Notes under the pieces: generated by a model | What the model was told of the DNA's origin: nothing | Seen by the model: only the letters and a program-made list of their open reading frames with translations | Databases searched by the model: none | Shown here: positions 9,323 through 15,990 of the stretch, piece after piece | Numbering within the stretch: position 1 is the stretch's first letter | How the letters are laid out: each line of letters starts with the position of its first letter | Program-made: the position numbers and the translations under genes | Source of the DNA: an uncultured Christensenellaceae bacterium | Lineage (GTDB): Bacteria > Bacillota > Clostridia > Christensenellales > Pumilibacteraceae | Direction: 5' to 3' | Assembly (NCBI GenBank): GCA_910587445.1 | Contig: CAJULE010000007.1 | Coordinates: 15,407 to 79,406 of the forward strand | DNA length: 64,000 nucleotides

Positions 9323-9424
9323 AGAGGGGTTTGTTCGGTAAAAGCAGCAAGTTTGTTGATAAAAAGATTCATTACTGTATCGGCATTGATACTCGACTAC
9401 ATTAGGGATATTGTTGGTATTGTG

Positions 9425-9451
9425 TCACCCCGAGCGCAGTCGAGGGGTCTT
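9425..9451 (+). repeat. Dispersed repeat R1 flanking the GIY-YIG gene
   Basis: TCACCCCGAGCGCAGTCGAG and the following GGGTCTT belong to a common bacterial intergenic repeat of the form TCA-YY-CGA-CC-GAAGC-GGA-GATCT. It lies 20 bp before the GIY-YIG start codon and is inverted relative to R2. Confidence 0.6.
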
Positions 9452-9470
9452 AAATCAACGGAGCAAAATA

Positions 9471-9758
9471 ATGGATAAGAGATATTATGTCTATATTTTA
9501 TCTAACTATACAAACACCACGCTTTACGTTGGTGTCACGGGGAATATAAACCGCCGTATGTACGAACATAAAAACGGATTTGCAGACGGTTTCACAAAAA
9601 AATACAATGTCAATAAATTGGTATATTTAGAGGATTGTAATAATGTAAAAGACGCAATTGCGCGTGAAAAACAACTGAAAAAATGGCGTCGCGAAAAGAA
9701 AGAAATGTTAATAAATTCACTCAACCCCGAGTGGCGTGATTTGACTGATGAAAGTTAA
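9471..9758 (+). CDS. Small GIY-YIG nuclease-family protein
   Basis: 95 residues from ATG 9471; a longer frame from 9411 would read through the R1 repeat and is rejected. The motif YYVYILSN...TLYVGVTGNINRRMYEHK has the GIY-YIG core (VYI...YVG), the conserved Arg (RR) and Tyr-Glu-His, and the C-terminal REKQLKKWRREKK...INSLNPEWRDL is characteristic of the UPF0213-like single-domain group. Members are DNA endonucleases or their relatives, often found beside short palindromic repeats, as here. The gene sits between inverted repeats and is AT-richer than its neighbours, which suggests a small mobile unit. Confidence 0.9.
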   Translation: MDKRYYVYILSNYTNTTLYVGVTGNINRRMYEHKNGFADGFTKKYNVNKLVYLEDCNNVKDAIAREKQLKKWRREKKEMLINSLNPEWRDLTDES

Positions 9759-9806
9759 AGATCTCTCCGCTTCGCGCCTATGGCGCTACGGTCGAGATGA
9801 CAATTA
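9758..9806 (-). repeat. Dispersed repeat R2, inverted partner of R1
   Basis: AGATCTCTCCGCTTCGCGCC followed by TATGGCGC and TACGGTCGAGATGACA. Its reverse complement reads TGTCATCTCGACCGTAGCGC, the same family as R1 and R3. It directly overlaps the end of the GIY-YIG gene, and it contains an internal GGCGC/GCGCC stem. Confidence 0.65.
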
Positions 9807-9891
9807 CGCTATAGGTGGCTTATCTGCAATAGGTGGGGGATAAAGTAAATTAGATTGTTCACGCGTATCGGAGAGGCGAATTATTTCGCGC

Positions 9892-9938
9892 TGTCATTTC
9901 GACCGAAGTGCGTATAGCGAACGTAGCGGAGAAATCTA
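9892..9938 (+). repeat. Dispersed repeat R3
   Basis: TGTCATTTCGACCGAAGTGC then GTATAGCGAACGTAGCGGAG and AAATCT: a third copy of the R1/R2 family, in plus orientation, 90 bp beyond R2. Confidence 0.6.
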
Positions 9939-9992
9939 TAAGTTTAATATTATTTATTCGGTCGATAATTTCTCCTATCCGAAGGAGAAGAG

Positions 9993-10021
9993 ATCTCTCC
10001 CGAGGCGGGAGAGATTTTTTT
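9993..10021 (+). promoter_or_regulatory. Terminator-like hairpin abutting a start codon
   Basis: ATCTCTCCC (9993-10001) and GGGAGAGAT (10007-10015) form a perfect 9-bp stem with loop GAGGC, followed by seven T residues and immediately by ATG 10022. The GGGAGAG arm is also the only Shine-Dalgarno candidate for that gene. It could terminate upstream transcripts, attenuate, or hide the ribosome site. Confidence 0.6.
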
Positions 10022-10354
10022 ATGAAAAAAATTTTTGCGGTCATTCTTGCCGTGTTCATGATTTTTGCGGGGCTTTCCTTAAGAGGAAACGAAGAAAGGC
10101 TCGATCCGATAGCGAGAGAGGAGAGCGGAGGGTGCGTGAGAGTGGATACGCTTCTTTCCGCGGAAACGGTCATTTCGAGGCTTGCCGCGCATGAGCTGTG
10201 GAGAGAGAAGCTGGACGGTGTGACAGTCTACTACGCATACAGCGACTTTGTACGCGGGTACGAAATCGTGCACGGAAAGCGCGTAAACGTCATGATAGCC
10301 GAGAGGGCAGGAGCGACCGCCGTGGGTATGCCGCTGCTTATCGGAAGCTACTGA
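10022..10354 (+). CDS. Small exported protein, possibly YwmB-related, upstream of spoIIQ-like gene
   Basis: 110 residues from ATG 10022, which follows GGGAGAG and a T-run. MKKIFAVILAVFMIFAGLSL is a signal peptide or membrane anchor. The mature part ends in VNVMIAERAGATAVGMPLLIGSY, reminiscent of the C-terminus of YwmB-family proteins, which in Bacillus precede murA-spoIID-spoIIQ. Here only a SpoIIQ-like gene follows, 82 bp downstream. The YwmB link is inference from position and the short G-x-PL-x-GSY ending. A longer frame opening at 9908 runs through repeat R3 and was not chosen. Confidence 0.65.
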   Translation: MKKIFAVILAVFMIFAGLSLRGNEERLDPIAREESGGCVRVDTLLSAETVISRLAAHELWREKLDGVTVYYAYSDFVRGYEIVHGKRVNVMIAERAGATAVGMPLLIGSY

Positions 10355-10384
10355 TAAAAATCGTAAAAAAATTTTTGCTCCCAT

Positions 10385-10412
10385 GTATATAAACCCGAGG
10401 GCGGGCAATAAT
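10385..10412 (+). promoter_or_regulatory. Possible sigma-F-like promoter of the spoIIQ-like gene
   Basis: GTATA (10385-10389) and GGCAATAAT (10404-10412) resemble the sigma-F consensus GYWTA and GGNNANANT; the 14-bp spacer is shorter than usual. spoIIQ is a sigma-F target in Bacillus. Weak, positional evidence only. Confidence 0.3.
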
Positions 10413-10436
10413 CGAAGGCACGGAGGTATAAAAGGT

Positions 10437-11057
10437 ATGAAAACTTATCAGAACCCTGCCAAGGAAAAAAAGACGAAAAAGAACTTTTTCATGAGAAACA
10501 TTTACGGTATTATTTTCGGTGTGACGCTCCTTGTCATAGCGGGCGTGATAACCTTGACGCTTGTGCTCACGACGCGCAAAGTGCCCGTGGATAACAAGCC
10601 CGGCGGAGACGTCGACGTAGACGTACCGCCCACGCCCACATATTCTCTTCCTCTCGAAGACTATACGATGGGCAGCGGCGCATCGCTCGACGCGCTTGTG
10701 TACTCGGCGACGCTCAATCAGTGGCGCACGCATAACGGCGTCGATCTTTTGACGGGCGCAGGCAGCTCGGTCATGAGCATAGCCGACGGCAAGGTCGAAA
10801 GCGTAAAGCAGACAACGCTCGAGGGCGTAGTGGTGACGATCGCTCACGAAAACGGACTTGTAAGCATATATAAGGGTCTTTCCGAGGCTACCGTTGCCGA
10901 AGGCGACAGCGTATCTAAGGGCGGAGCCATCGGTAAAGTTGCCGAAAACATGATGATAGAACAGCGCGAGGGCGCACACCTTCATCTCGAAATGAAGGAG
11001 AACGGCAAGTATGTCGACCCCGCAAAATATCTTACCGAATTCGACGAGAACAAGTAA
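10437..11057 (+). CDS. SpoIIQ-like membrane-anchored M23 (LytM) protein
   Basis: 206 residues from ATG 10437, with GGAGG 10 bases upstream. A short basic cytoplasmic segment and one transmembrane helix (IIFGVTLLVIAGVITLTLVL) precede a linker and a LytM domain (about residues 80-200). The zinc-site motifs are complete: H-x3-D in THNGVDLL and H-x-H in AHLHLEM. SpoIIQ binds SpoIIIAH across the septum to form the forespore engulfment channel; clostridial SpoIIQ, unlike the Bacillus one, keeps the metal site, as seen here. Family and topology fit SpoIIQ, but a general cell-wall M23 endopeptidase cannot be excluded. Confidence 0.75.
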   Translation: MKTYQNPAKEKKTKKNFFMRNIYGIIFGVTLLVIAGVITLTLVLTTRKVPVDNKPGGDVDVDVPPTPTYSLPLEDYTMGSGASLDALVYSATLNQWRTHNGVDLLTGAGSSVMSIADGKVESVKQTTLEGVVVTIAHENGLVSIYKGLSEATVAEGDSVSKGGAIGKVAENMMIEQREGAHLHLEMKENGKYVDPAKYLTEFDENK

Positions 11058-11083
11058 TTTCCCTGATTCGGATATGCGACATC

Positions 11084-11118
11084 ACGCACGGACGTACAAA
11101 ACGCGCCGTGCGTTTTCG
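11084..11118 (+). terminator. Terminator after the spoIIQ-like gene
   Basis: ACGCACGG (11084-11091) pairs with CCGTGCGT (11106-11113) and is followed by a short TTTTC tract, 27 bp past the stop codon. Confidence 0.6.
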
Positions 11119-11123
11119 TATCC

Positions 11124-11156
11124 GTAAATATCCTATTATTTTAATAGGATATTTAC
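11124..11156 (+). promoter_or_regulatory. Perfect 15-bp palindrome: likely operator of the copper ATPase gene
   Basis: GTAAATATCCTATTA and TAATAGGATATTTAC are perfect inverted repeats around TTT, ending one base before the -35 hexamer of the copA promoter. A symmetric site in that place is typical for a metal-responsive repressor. It is not the CopY box (TACANNTGTA) nor a G-rich CsoR site, so the regulator is unknown; no candidate repressor gene is adjacent. Confidence 0.65.
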
Positions 11157-11186
11157 TTGACAAGAGTAAGGCGAATGTATTAGAAT
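11157..11186 (+). promoter_or_regulatory. Sigma-A promoter of the copper ATPase gene
   Basis: TTGACA (11157-11162), 18-bp spacer, TAGAAT (11181-11186), directly next to the palindrome. Confidence 0.7.
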
Positions 11187-11234
11187 AACAGTGCGCGAAA
11201 AAAAAGAACGCGCATATCTGAAAGGAGAAGCGTT

Positions 11235-13793
11235 TTGAAGCAAGATTTCGACATAAGCGGCATGACCTGTTCGGCGTGCTCGGCGCACGTGCAAAAGGCG
11301 GTGGAAAAGCTTGACGGCGTATCGAGCGCGGCGGTCAATCTGTTGACGAATTCGATGAAGGTCGTTTACGACGAGAAAAAGACGGGCGACAAAGCCATAA
11401 TTTCCGCAGTGGAAAAGGCGGGGTACGGAGCGGCGGTAAAGGGAGGGAAAGTCGAAGGGACGGGGGCGAAAACCCAAAGCGGAGACAAGGCGTATATAGT
11501 CCGTCTGTGCGTGTCCGTTGCGTTCACGATCGCGCTCATGTACTTTTCCATGGGCGGAATGATAGGCTTGCCTCAGCCGCCGTTCATGCAAGGCGAAGCG
11601 GGCGCGGCAGCCATGGCTTTTACGCAAATGCTTTTGTGCCTTCCCGTCATATACGTAAACTTTGCCTATTTCAAAAACGGCTTTAAAAGACTGTTTACGC
11701 TTGCGCCGAATATGGACAGCTTGATCGCTCTCGGCTCGAGCGTATCGTTCGCATACGGCATATTCGTGCTTTATATGCTTATGTATGCGAGCGGCACGGG
11801 AGACGCCGCGCTTTCTCACGCATATATGCACGAGCTGTATTTCGAGTCGTCGGCGATGATACTCACTCTAATCACGCTGGGAAAATTTCTCGAACATAAG
11901 TCGAAGAGAAGGACGACGGACGCGGTGGAAAAATTAAAGGCGCTCGTGCCGCCCACCGCCGTCGTGATCGCAGACGGAAAGGAGACCGTCGTGGACAGCA
12001 AATCGCTCAAGACGGGCGACGTCGCGGTCATAAAAGCGGGCGCCAAACTGCCGTGCGACGGAGAGATAATAGACGGCGAGATCCACGTCGACGAGAGCGC
12101 CGTCACGGGCGAAAGTATGCCCGTGCGTAAGGGATCGGGCGCGAGCGTTACGGGCGGTACGACCGCCGTGAGCGGCTATGCGCTCGTAAAAGTCGGTTCG
12201 GTCGGCGAGGACAGCGTAATCGCGTCCATAATAAGGCTCGTGCAGGACGCGAATTCCGACAAGGCGCCGATCGCCAGACTTGCCGACAAAATCGCGGGCA
12301 TATTCGTGCCCGTCGTGCTCGGCATAGCTCTCGTCGCGTTCATAGTCTGGGCGGCGGCGGGGCAGGGTTTCGAACTTGCCATGCGCATGGCTGTGTCGGT
12401 GCTCGTTATCTCCTGTCCGTGCGCTTTGGGGCTTGCCACTCCCGTCGCCGTCATGGTCGGTACGGGCAAGGGCGCCGAAAACGGCATACTCATAAAATCG
12501 GGCGAAGCGCTCGAGACGCTTCACGGAGTAAAGACGGTCATATTCGACAAGACGGGAACTATTACTTACGGTAAACCCACCGTAACGGATTTTGTTTCGG
12601 ACGGCGACAGGGAGAGTCTCATTGCCGCGGTGGGCGCAATCGAGGAAAGGTCCGAGCACCCTCTCGGCAAGGCGATCGCGGCTTTTGCCGGCTCGAAAAA
12701 AGAAGTGCGGGATTTTGTCACGCTTTCCGGCAGGGGCGTCGGCGCAACCGTCGAGGGTGAAAAATATTTCATAGGCAATGCCGCGCTCATGAGTGAAAAC
12801 GGCATAGGTATCGACGACAGGTGGAAAGAGCGTGCGGAGGCTTTCGCAAACGAGGGCAAGACGCCCATGCTCATCGCGAAAAGCGGCAATCTCGTCGGCA
12901 TAGTCGCGGTTGCGGATACCGTAAAGGAAAGTTCGGCGGCGGCGATCGCACAGCTTAAAAAATTGGGCGTGAGAACGGTCATGCTTACGGGCGACAATGC
13001 GGTGACGGCAAACGCTGTCGCAAAAACCGTGGGCGTGGACGAGGTTTTCGCCGAGGTGCTTCCCGCAGAAAAAGAGCAGGTGGTTCGCCGCTTTATGGAG
13101 AGCGGTCGCACCGCTATGGTGGGCGACGGCATAAACGACGCGCCGGCGCTCGAGCGTGCCGACGTCGGTATCGCCGTGGGCGCGGGGGCGGATATTGCCC
13201 TCGACAGCGCGGACGTCATTCTCATAAAGAACGATCTCGGCGACGTTGCGGCGGCGGTAAAGCTGTCGAAGGCGACCATTCGCAACGTCAAGCAAAATCT
13301 GTTCTGGGCGTTTTTCTACAACGTAGTATGTATTCCGCTTGCCGCGGGAGTGCTCTATCCCGCCTTCGGAATCGCGCTCAATCCCATGATAGGCGCGGCG
13401 GCAATGAGCCTTTCGTCGCTGTTCGTCGTCGGCAACGCATTGCGCTTGAAATTCTTTAAGCCGAGCCGCGGAAAAAAGAACGAAAAGGCGGAAAACGTCA
13501 CTGCCGGAGTTTGTCCTCTTGCGCCGCCCGAAACGGTCGAAAACGATTATAATGACCCCGAAAGCGGGGAAAAGGAGAATATCATGAAGTATGTAATGAA
13601 AATCGAAGGTATGTCTTGCGGACATTGCTCGGCGCGTGTGGAAAAGGCGCTTGCCGCGCTCGGTGCGGAAGCGAAAGTCGACCTTGCGGCAAAGACGGCG
13701 GCAATCGACGCTCTCGCGACTCTCGATAAGCAGACGATGCTCGACGCAGTTAAGGACGCCGGCTACGAGCCCGTCGAAATAACCGAAGCGTAA
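11235..13793 (+). CDS. copA: Copper-exporting P1B-type ATPase with N- and C-terminal metal-binding domains
   Basis: 852 residues from TTG 11235, chosen because AAAGGAGAAG ends 4 bases before it. The N-terminal HMA domain carries M-x-C-x2-C (Cys12, Cys15). The transporter core has TGES in the actuator, the Cu site CPC at 394-396, the phosphorylated Asp438 in DKTGT, SEHPLG and GDGINDAP in the ATP-binding domain. After the last helices and a linker of about 45 residues there is a second HMA domain (GMSCGHCS, Cys795, Cys798), an unusual C-terminal position. That domain begins at its own ATG 13584 with a Shine-Dalgarno site. Exports Cu(I). The palindrome upstream suggests metal-dependent control. 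Confidence 0.92.
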   Translation: MKQDFDISGMTCSACSAHVQKAVEKLDGVSSAAVNLLTNSMKVVYDEKKTGDKAIISAVEKAGYGAAVKGGKVEGTGAKTQSGDKAYIVRLCVSVAFTIALMYFSMGGMIGLPQPPFMQGEAGAAAMAFTQMLLCLPVIYVNFAYFKNGFKRLFTLAPNMDSLIALGSSVSFAYGIFVLYMLMYASGTGDAALSHAYMHELYFESSAMILTLITLGKFLEHKSKRRTTDAVEKLKALVPPTAVVIADGKETVVDSKSLKTGDVAVIKAGAKLPCDGEIIDGEIHVDESAVTGESMPVRKGSGASVTGGTTAVSGYALVKVGSVGEDSVIASIIRLVQDANSDKAPIARLADKIAGIFVPVVLGIALVAFIVWAAAGQGFELAMRMAVSVLVISCPCALGLATPVAVMVGTGKGAENGILIKSGEALETLHGVKTVIFDKTGTITYGKPTVTDFVSDGDRESLIAAVGAIEERSEHPLGKAIAAFAGSKKEVRDFVTLSGRGVGATVEGEKYFIGNAALMSENGIGIDDRWKERAEAFANEGKTPMLIAKSGNLVGIVAVADTVKESSAAAIAQLKKLGVRTVMLTGDNAVTANAVAKTVGVDEVFAEVLPAEKEQVVRRFMESGRTAMVGDGINDAPALERADVGIAVGAGADIALDSADVILIKNDLGDVAAAVKLSKATIRNVKQNLFWAFFYNVVCIPLAAGVLYPAFGIALNPMIGAAAMSLSSLFVVGNALRLKFFKPSRGKKNEKAENVTAGVCPLAPPETVENDYNDPESGEKENIMKYVMKIEGMSCGHCSARVEKALAALGAEAKVDLAAKTAAIDALATLDKQTMLDAVKDAGYEPVEITEA
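13584..13793 (+). CDS. Possible free CopZ-type copper chaperone from an internal start in copA
   Basis: ATG 13584 is in frame with copA and is preceded at 13571-13577 by AAAGGAG with 6-base spacing, a ribosome site as good as that of any gene here. Translation from it gives a 69-residue HMA domain (MKYVMKIEGMSCGHCSARVE..., ending in AGYEPVEITEA), the size and sequence type of a CopZ chaperone. The same stretch is the C-terminal domain of the full-length ATPase, so one gene may yield both products. E. coli copA reaches a similar end by frameshifting. Internal initiation is inferred, not shown. Confidence 0.5.
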   Translation: MKYVMKIEGMSCGHCSARVEKALAALGAEAKVDLAAKTAAIDALATLDKQTMLDAVKDAGYEPVEITEA

Positions 13794-13850
13794 ACGTAAT
13801 AAATAACAAGAAAGAAAGTACAATTAAATAATCGAAACCGTGAAAAAGCA

Positions 13851-13877
13851 AAACTGCGGACATGAGCCGCGGTTTTT
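13851..13877 (+). terminator. Terminator of copA (recurrent AAACTGCGG type)
   Basis: AAACTGCGG (13851-13859) pairs with CCGCGGTTT (13867-13875, one G-U pair) and ends in T5. The same hairpin sequence is used after fabV (23202) and after rubrerythrin (61711). Confidence 0.8.
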
Positions 13878-13982
13878 GCCTAATCGAAGTTCGCTCGGGT
13901 CGGGTTAAGCAAGCGCCTTTGGGTGCGAAGCGTAGCGCCGACCCGCGTGTGGGCGATATTCTGCATACGTCGTCTACAGAAT

Positions 13983-14021
13983 AAAAAAACATTCCGCACG
14001 TGAGCTCTCCGCGCGGAATGT
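13983..14021 (-). terminator. Terminator of the cysteine-rich gene (minus strand)
   Basis: ACATTCCGC (13989-13997) and GCGGAATGT (14013-14021) form a 9-bp stem; read on the minus strand it ends in seven T residues, 30 bp after the stop codon. Confidence 0.8.
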
Positions 14022-14050
14022 TTGTCATGGTATACGTTTAAATTCTCGGT

Positions 14051-14287
14051 TTAGCGGAAAAGCCTCGAGAAGCAGCCGCAGATGCCGCAACATTTGCGAC
14101 GGCAGCACTTATTGCCGCAACCGCAGTCATGGCAGCCCTCGCTTCCGCCGTTTTCCTGTCTTGCGCAGCCGCAGGAGCAACCGTAGCTTTCGTAGTTTTC
14201 ACAGCCGCAGGAGCAGCCGTTGCTTTCGTAATCGTTGCCGCAGTTACAGCCGCAGCCGTGATTTTCTCTTTCGAAACAATCGCACAT
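14051..14287 (-). CDS. Cysteine-rich mini-protein (20 Cys in 78 residues)
   Basis: 78 residues, 20 of them cysteine, mostly as C-x-C, CSCGC, CC and CGC groups, with a near-repeat (NGCSCGCENYESYGCSCGC). Acidic N-terminal half and basic C-terminal end (KCCRRKCC...SRLFR). No signal peptide. Start ATG has GGAGG 11 bases upstream, and a proper terminator follows, so the gene is real despite overlapping frames. The composition suggests metal binding (metallothionein-like) or a disulfide-rich spore coat protein; its place between a copper exporter and a rubrerythrin favours metal or redox stress, but this is inference. I do not recognise the family. Confidence 0.75.
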   Translation of the reverse strand: MCDCFERENHGCGCNCGNDYESNGCSCGCENYESYGCSCGCARQENGGSEGCHDCGCGNKCCRRKCCGICGCFSRLFR

Positions 14288-14367
14288 GATGTTTTTATCC
14301 TCCGTGTTTCGGGCGTTTTAAAGTCTTTCGGAGCGCCCGCAAAAGACCTGTTTGCCCTCACTTTCAG

Positions 14368-14400
14368 TATATGCGGTAAGAACGGTAAGGTTCGCATATA
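14368..14400. repeat. Inverted repeat between the cysteine-rich and reverse rubrerythrin genes
   Basis: TATATGCG (14368-14375) and CGCATATA (14393-14400), separated by 17 bp, lie in the divergent promoter region. Spacing of about two and a half helical turns suits a dimeric regulator acting on either gene. Confidence 0.45.
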
Positions 14401-14424
14401 TTGTGTGAAATGTACTCTATCCGC

Positions 14425-14453
14425 TTGACAACATACAAGAAAGCGGATATAAT
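14425..14453 (+). promoter_or_regulatory. Sigma-A promoter of the reverse rubrerythrin gene
   Basis: Consensus TTGACA (14425-14430), 17-bp spacer, consensus TATAAT (14448-14453): a strong promoter, with about 70 bases of leader. Confidence 0.85.
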
Positions 14454-14528
14454 GAGGACGTGTCTGTGGAATATGGGAGATTGTTTTTTGAGTCCGCGGA
14501 CAACATAAAAATCAAGGAGATAAAGAAT

Positions 14529-15068
14529 ATGAAAAAGAAAAAGAGATGCCTTGTATGCGGTTGCATAGTAGACGAGGAAGTAGGTCGTTGCCCCCAGTGC
14601 GGAGCGACAAAGTTCGAAGCTTATGAGGAAGGCAAGGAAGCCGCTTGGGCTTGCGTGCACGGCGTAGGCGACGGTAAGGTCGAGGACGCGGAAGTCTTGC
14701 AGGGGCTTAAGGATCACTTCAACGGCGAGTGCACGGAAGTGGGAATGTATCTCGCAATGTCGCGCGTTGCGGACAGAGAGGGCTATCCCGAGGTGGCAGA
14801 GGCGTATAAGAGAATAGCTTTCGAGGAAGCCGAGCACGCGGCTAAGTTCTGCGAGCTTCTCGGCGAGGTCGTTTCGCCTTCCACCAAAGCCAATCTCGAG
14901 GCACGCGTTGCCGCAGAGGGTGGAGCTTGCCAGGCTAAGCTCGACATAGCGTCCCGCGCAAAGAAGCTCGGCTACGACGCCGTTCACGACACCGTTCACG
15001 AAATGGCAAAGGACGAGGCTCGTCACGGCGCGGCTTTCAAGGGACTTCTTTCGAGATACTTCAAGTAA
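14529..15068 (+). CDS. Reverse rubrerythrin (N-terminal rubredoxin-type domain)
   Basis: 179 residues from ATG 14529 (AAGGAGA upstream). The rubredoxin-like iron site comes first (CLVCG ... CPQCG, two C-x2-C pairs), followed by a four-helix di-iron domain with the Glu/His ligands FNGECTEVG, FEEAEHAAKF and KDEARHGAAF. That domain order is the reverse of classical rubrerythrin, and such proteins in clostridia reduce H2O2 and O2 with NADH-derived electrons. A classical rubrerythrin is encoded at 61124. It marks the organism as a strict anaerobe with oxygen defence. Confidence 0.9.
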   Translation: MKKKKRCLVCGCIVDEEVGRCPQCGATKFEAYEEGKEAAWACVHGVGDGKVEDAEVLQGLKDHFNGECTEVGMYLAMSRVADREGYPEVAEAYKRIAFEEAEHAAKFCELLGEVVSPSTKANLEARVAAEGGACQAKLDIASRAKKLGYDAVHDTVHEMAKDEARHGAAFKGLLSRYFK

Positions 15069-15092
15069 TTATAAATCGATATGAAACGAAAC

Positions 15093-15124
15093 AAAAGGAA
15101 ACCGATATATTCGGTTTCCTTTTT
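15093..15124 (+). terminator. Terminator of the reverse rubrerythrin gene
   Basis: AAAAGGAAACCGA pairs with TCGGTTTCCTTTTT around TATAT, ending in T5. Confidence 0.85.
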
Positions 15125-15137
15125 CGTATGCTTCCGC

Positions 15138-15461
15138 CTAATGCAACAGGGCATAGCGCAAAATAAAAGCTGCGCTTGAGAATGAGATAAAGACGATATC
15201 GAATACAAGAAGCGCGCGTCGGCTTTTGAGTATTCGCAAGTGGGCGACGCCGAGCACGAACGGCACTCCGAGAGGAATGAGTGAGTGCATGGCAAACGCA
15301 CCCGAAATATCTCCCGTCAAAAACAGAAGGTGGGCTCTCGTCATTCCGCAAAAAGGACAGCTTATGCCTGTAAGCCGCCGTATCGGACAGCCGATTATAA
15401 GCGCGTATGCGAGGACGACGGCAATGCGAACGGCGTGTGAGCGAAGCGATTTTAATATCAA
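15138..15461 (-). CDS. DUF2752 membrane protein
   Basis: 107 residues from TTG 15461, whose first bases overlap the TGA of the preceding TM2 gene (TTGA), so translation is probably coupled; a longer frame from 15674 is only the TM2 gene read out of frame. The core GCPIRRLTGISCPFCGMTRA is the DUF2752 signature (G-x-x-CP-x-CG-x-TR), between two or three transmembrane helices. Function of the family is unknown; it often accompanies TM2 proteins, as here. Confidence 0.8.
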   Translation of the reverse strand: MILKSLRSHAVRIAVVLAYALIIGCPIRRLTGISCPFCGMTRAHLLFLTGDISGAFAMHSLIPLGVPFVLGVAHLRILKSRRALLVFDIVFISFSSAAFILRYALLH

Positions 15462-15796
15462 AGTTGGATCATCAGGTTGTTGAAGTTCTTTTCCTTGGCT
15501 TTTTTGTAGCTGATGAAAATGTCGATAATCGGCCACAGTCCGCAGGTGAGCCAACCAAGCAAAAGCTTTCCTACGCCGAGCCCGATATCGCCTATCATAA
15601 ATCGGTCTACGCCTAAGCCGCCGAGAAAAATCGAGAACAAAAGGATGTGCGTCGGATTGTGCAGAGCCGTGCACATGATTGCGTCCGCTTTTTCGTCCGG
15701 CACTTCACGCAAGCGGTTTTTGAGCATCATGGCTTTTTCCGCGGGGATCTTGTCCCTGACGACGTTCATTATTTGATTGATGTTTTCTTCTTTCAT
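15458..15796 (-). CDS. TM2-domain membrane protein
   Basis: 112 residues from ATG 15796 with GGAGG 8 bases upstream; an ATG 15 bases earlier is less well placed. About 50 hydrophilic residues (MKEENINQIMNVVRDKIPAEKAMML...) are followed by the TM2 domain: LFSIFLGGLGVDRFMIGDIGLGVGKLLLGWLTCG..W.IDIF, two helices joined by the conserved G-x-DRF turn. Role unknown in bacteria. Paired with the DUF2752 gene, and divergent from an Xre regulator across a region with repeated CATTTTGTA boxes that may control both sides. Confidence 0.85.
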   Translation of the reverse strand: MKEENINQIMNVVRDKIPAEKAMMLKNRLREVPDEKADAIMCTALHNPTHILLFSIFLGGLGVDRFMIGDIGLGVGKLLLGWLTCGLWPIIDIFISYKKAKEKNFNNLMIQL

Positions 15797-15859
15797 GTGA
15801 TTGACCTCCAAATAGTTTCAAAATGATTGAAATTTGACATAATTGCAACAAAATTCATT

Positions 15860-15941
15860 CATTTTGTACTATTTTAATATATAAGCACGAAAAAGTCAAC
15901 CATTTTGTAGCTTTTTGATTATAGAACGTCACCATTTTGTA
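15860..15941. promoter_or_regulatory. Three direct CATTTTGTA boxes in the TM2/Xre divergent region
   Basis: CATTTTGTA occurs at 15860-15868, 15901-15909 and 15933-15941 (41 and 32 bp apart). The first lies just downstream of a minus-strand promoter for the TM2 gene (TTGACT, 17 bp, TAAAAT on the minus strand, about 15899-15871); the third overlaps the TATAAT (15940-15945) before the Xre gene. This is the expected layout for autoregulation by the Xre protein. A partial copy, CAAAATGA, lies at 15819. Confidence 0.6.
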
Positions 15942-15990
15942 TAATAATAAAAAAGCCGAGGAAAAGAGCCGCGGCGAAAAGGGCGACGTT

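Noticed and set aside
11934..13823. Long open frame (629 codons) on the minus strand opposite copA
   Set aside because: It mirrors copA's codon bias (few stops in the antisense frame), has no ribosome site and its translation is a low-complexity Arg/His/Tyr-rich chain. The same holds for long antisense frames opposite the ATPase at 23985-25664 and the giant gene at 35851-37542.
15462..15674. Longer N-terminus for the DUF2752 protein
   Set aside because: That segment is the TM2 gene in another frame; the TTG at 15461 overlapping the TM2 stop is a better start.
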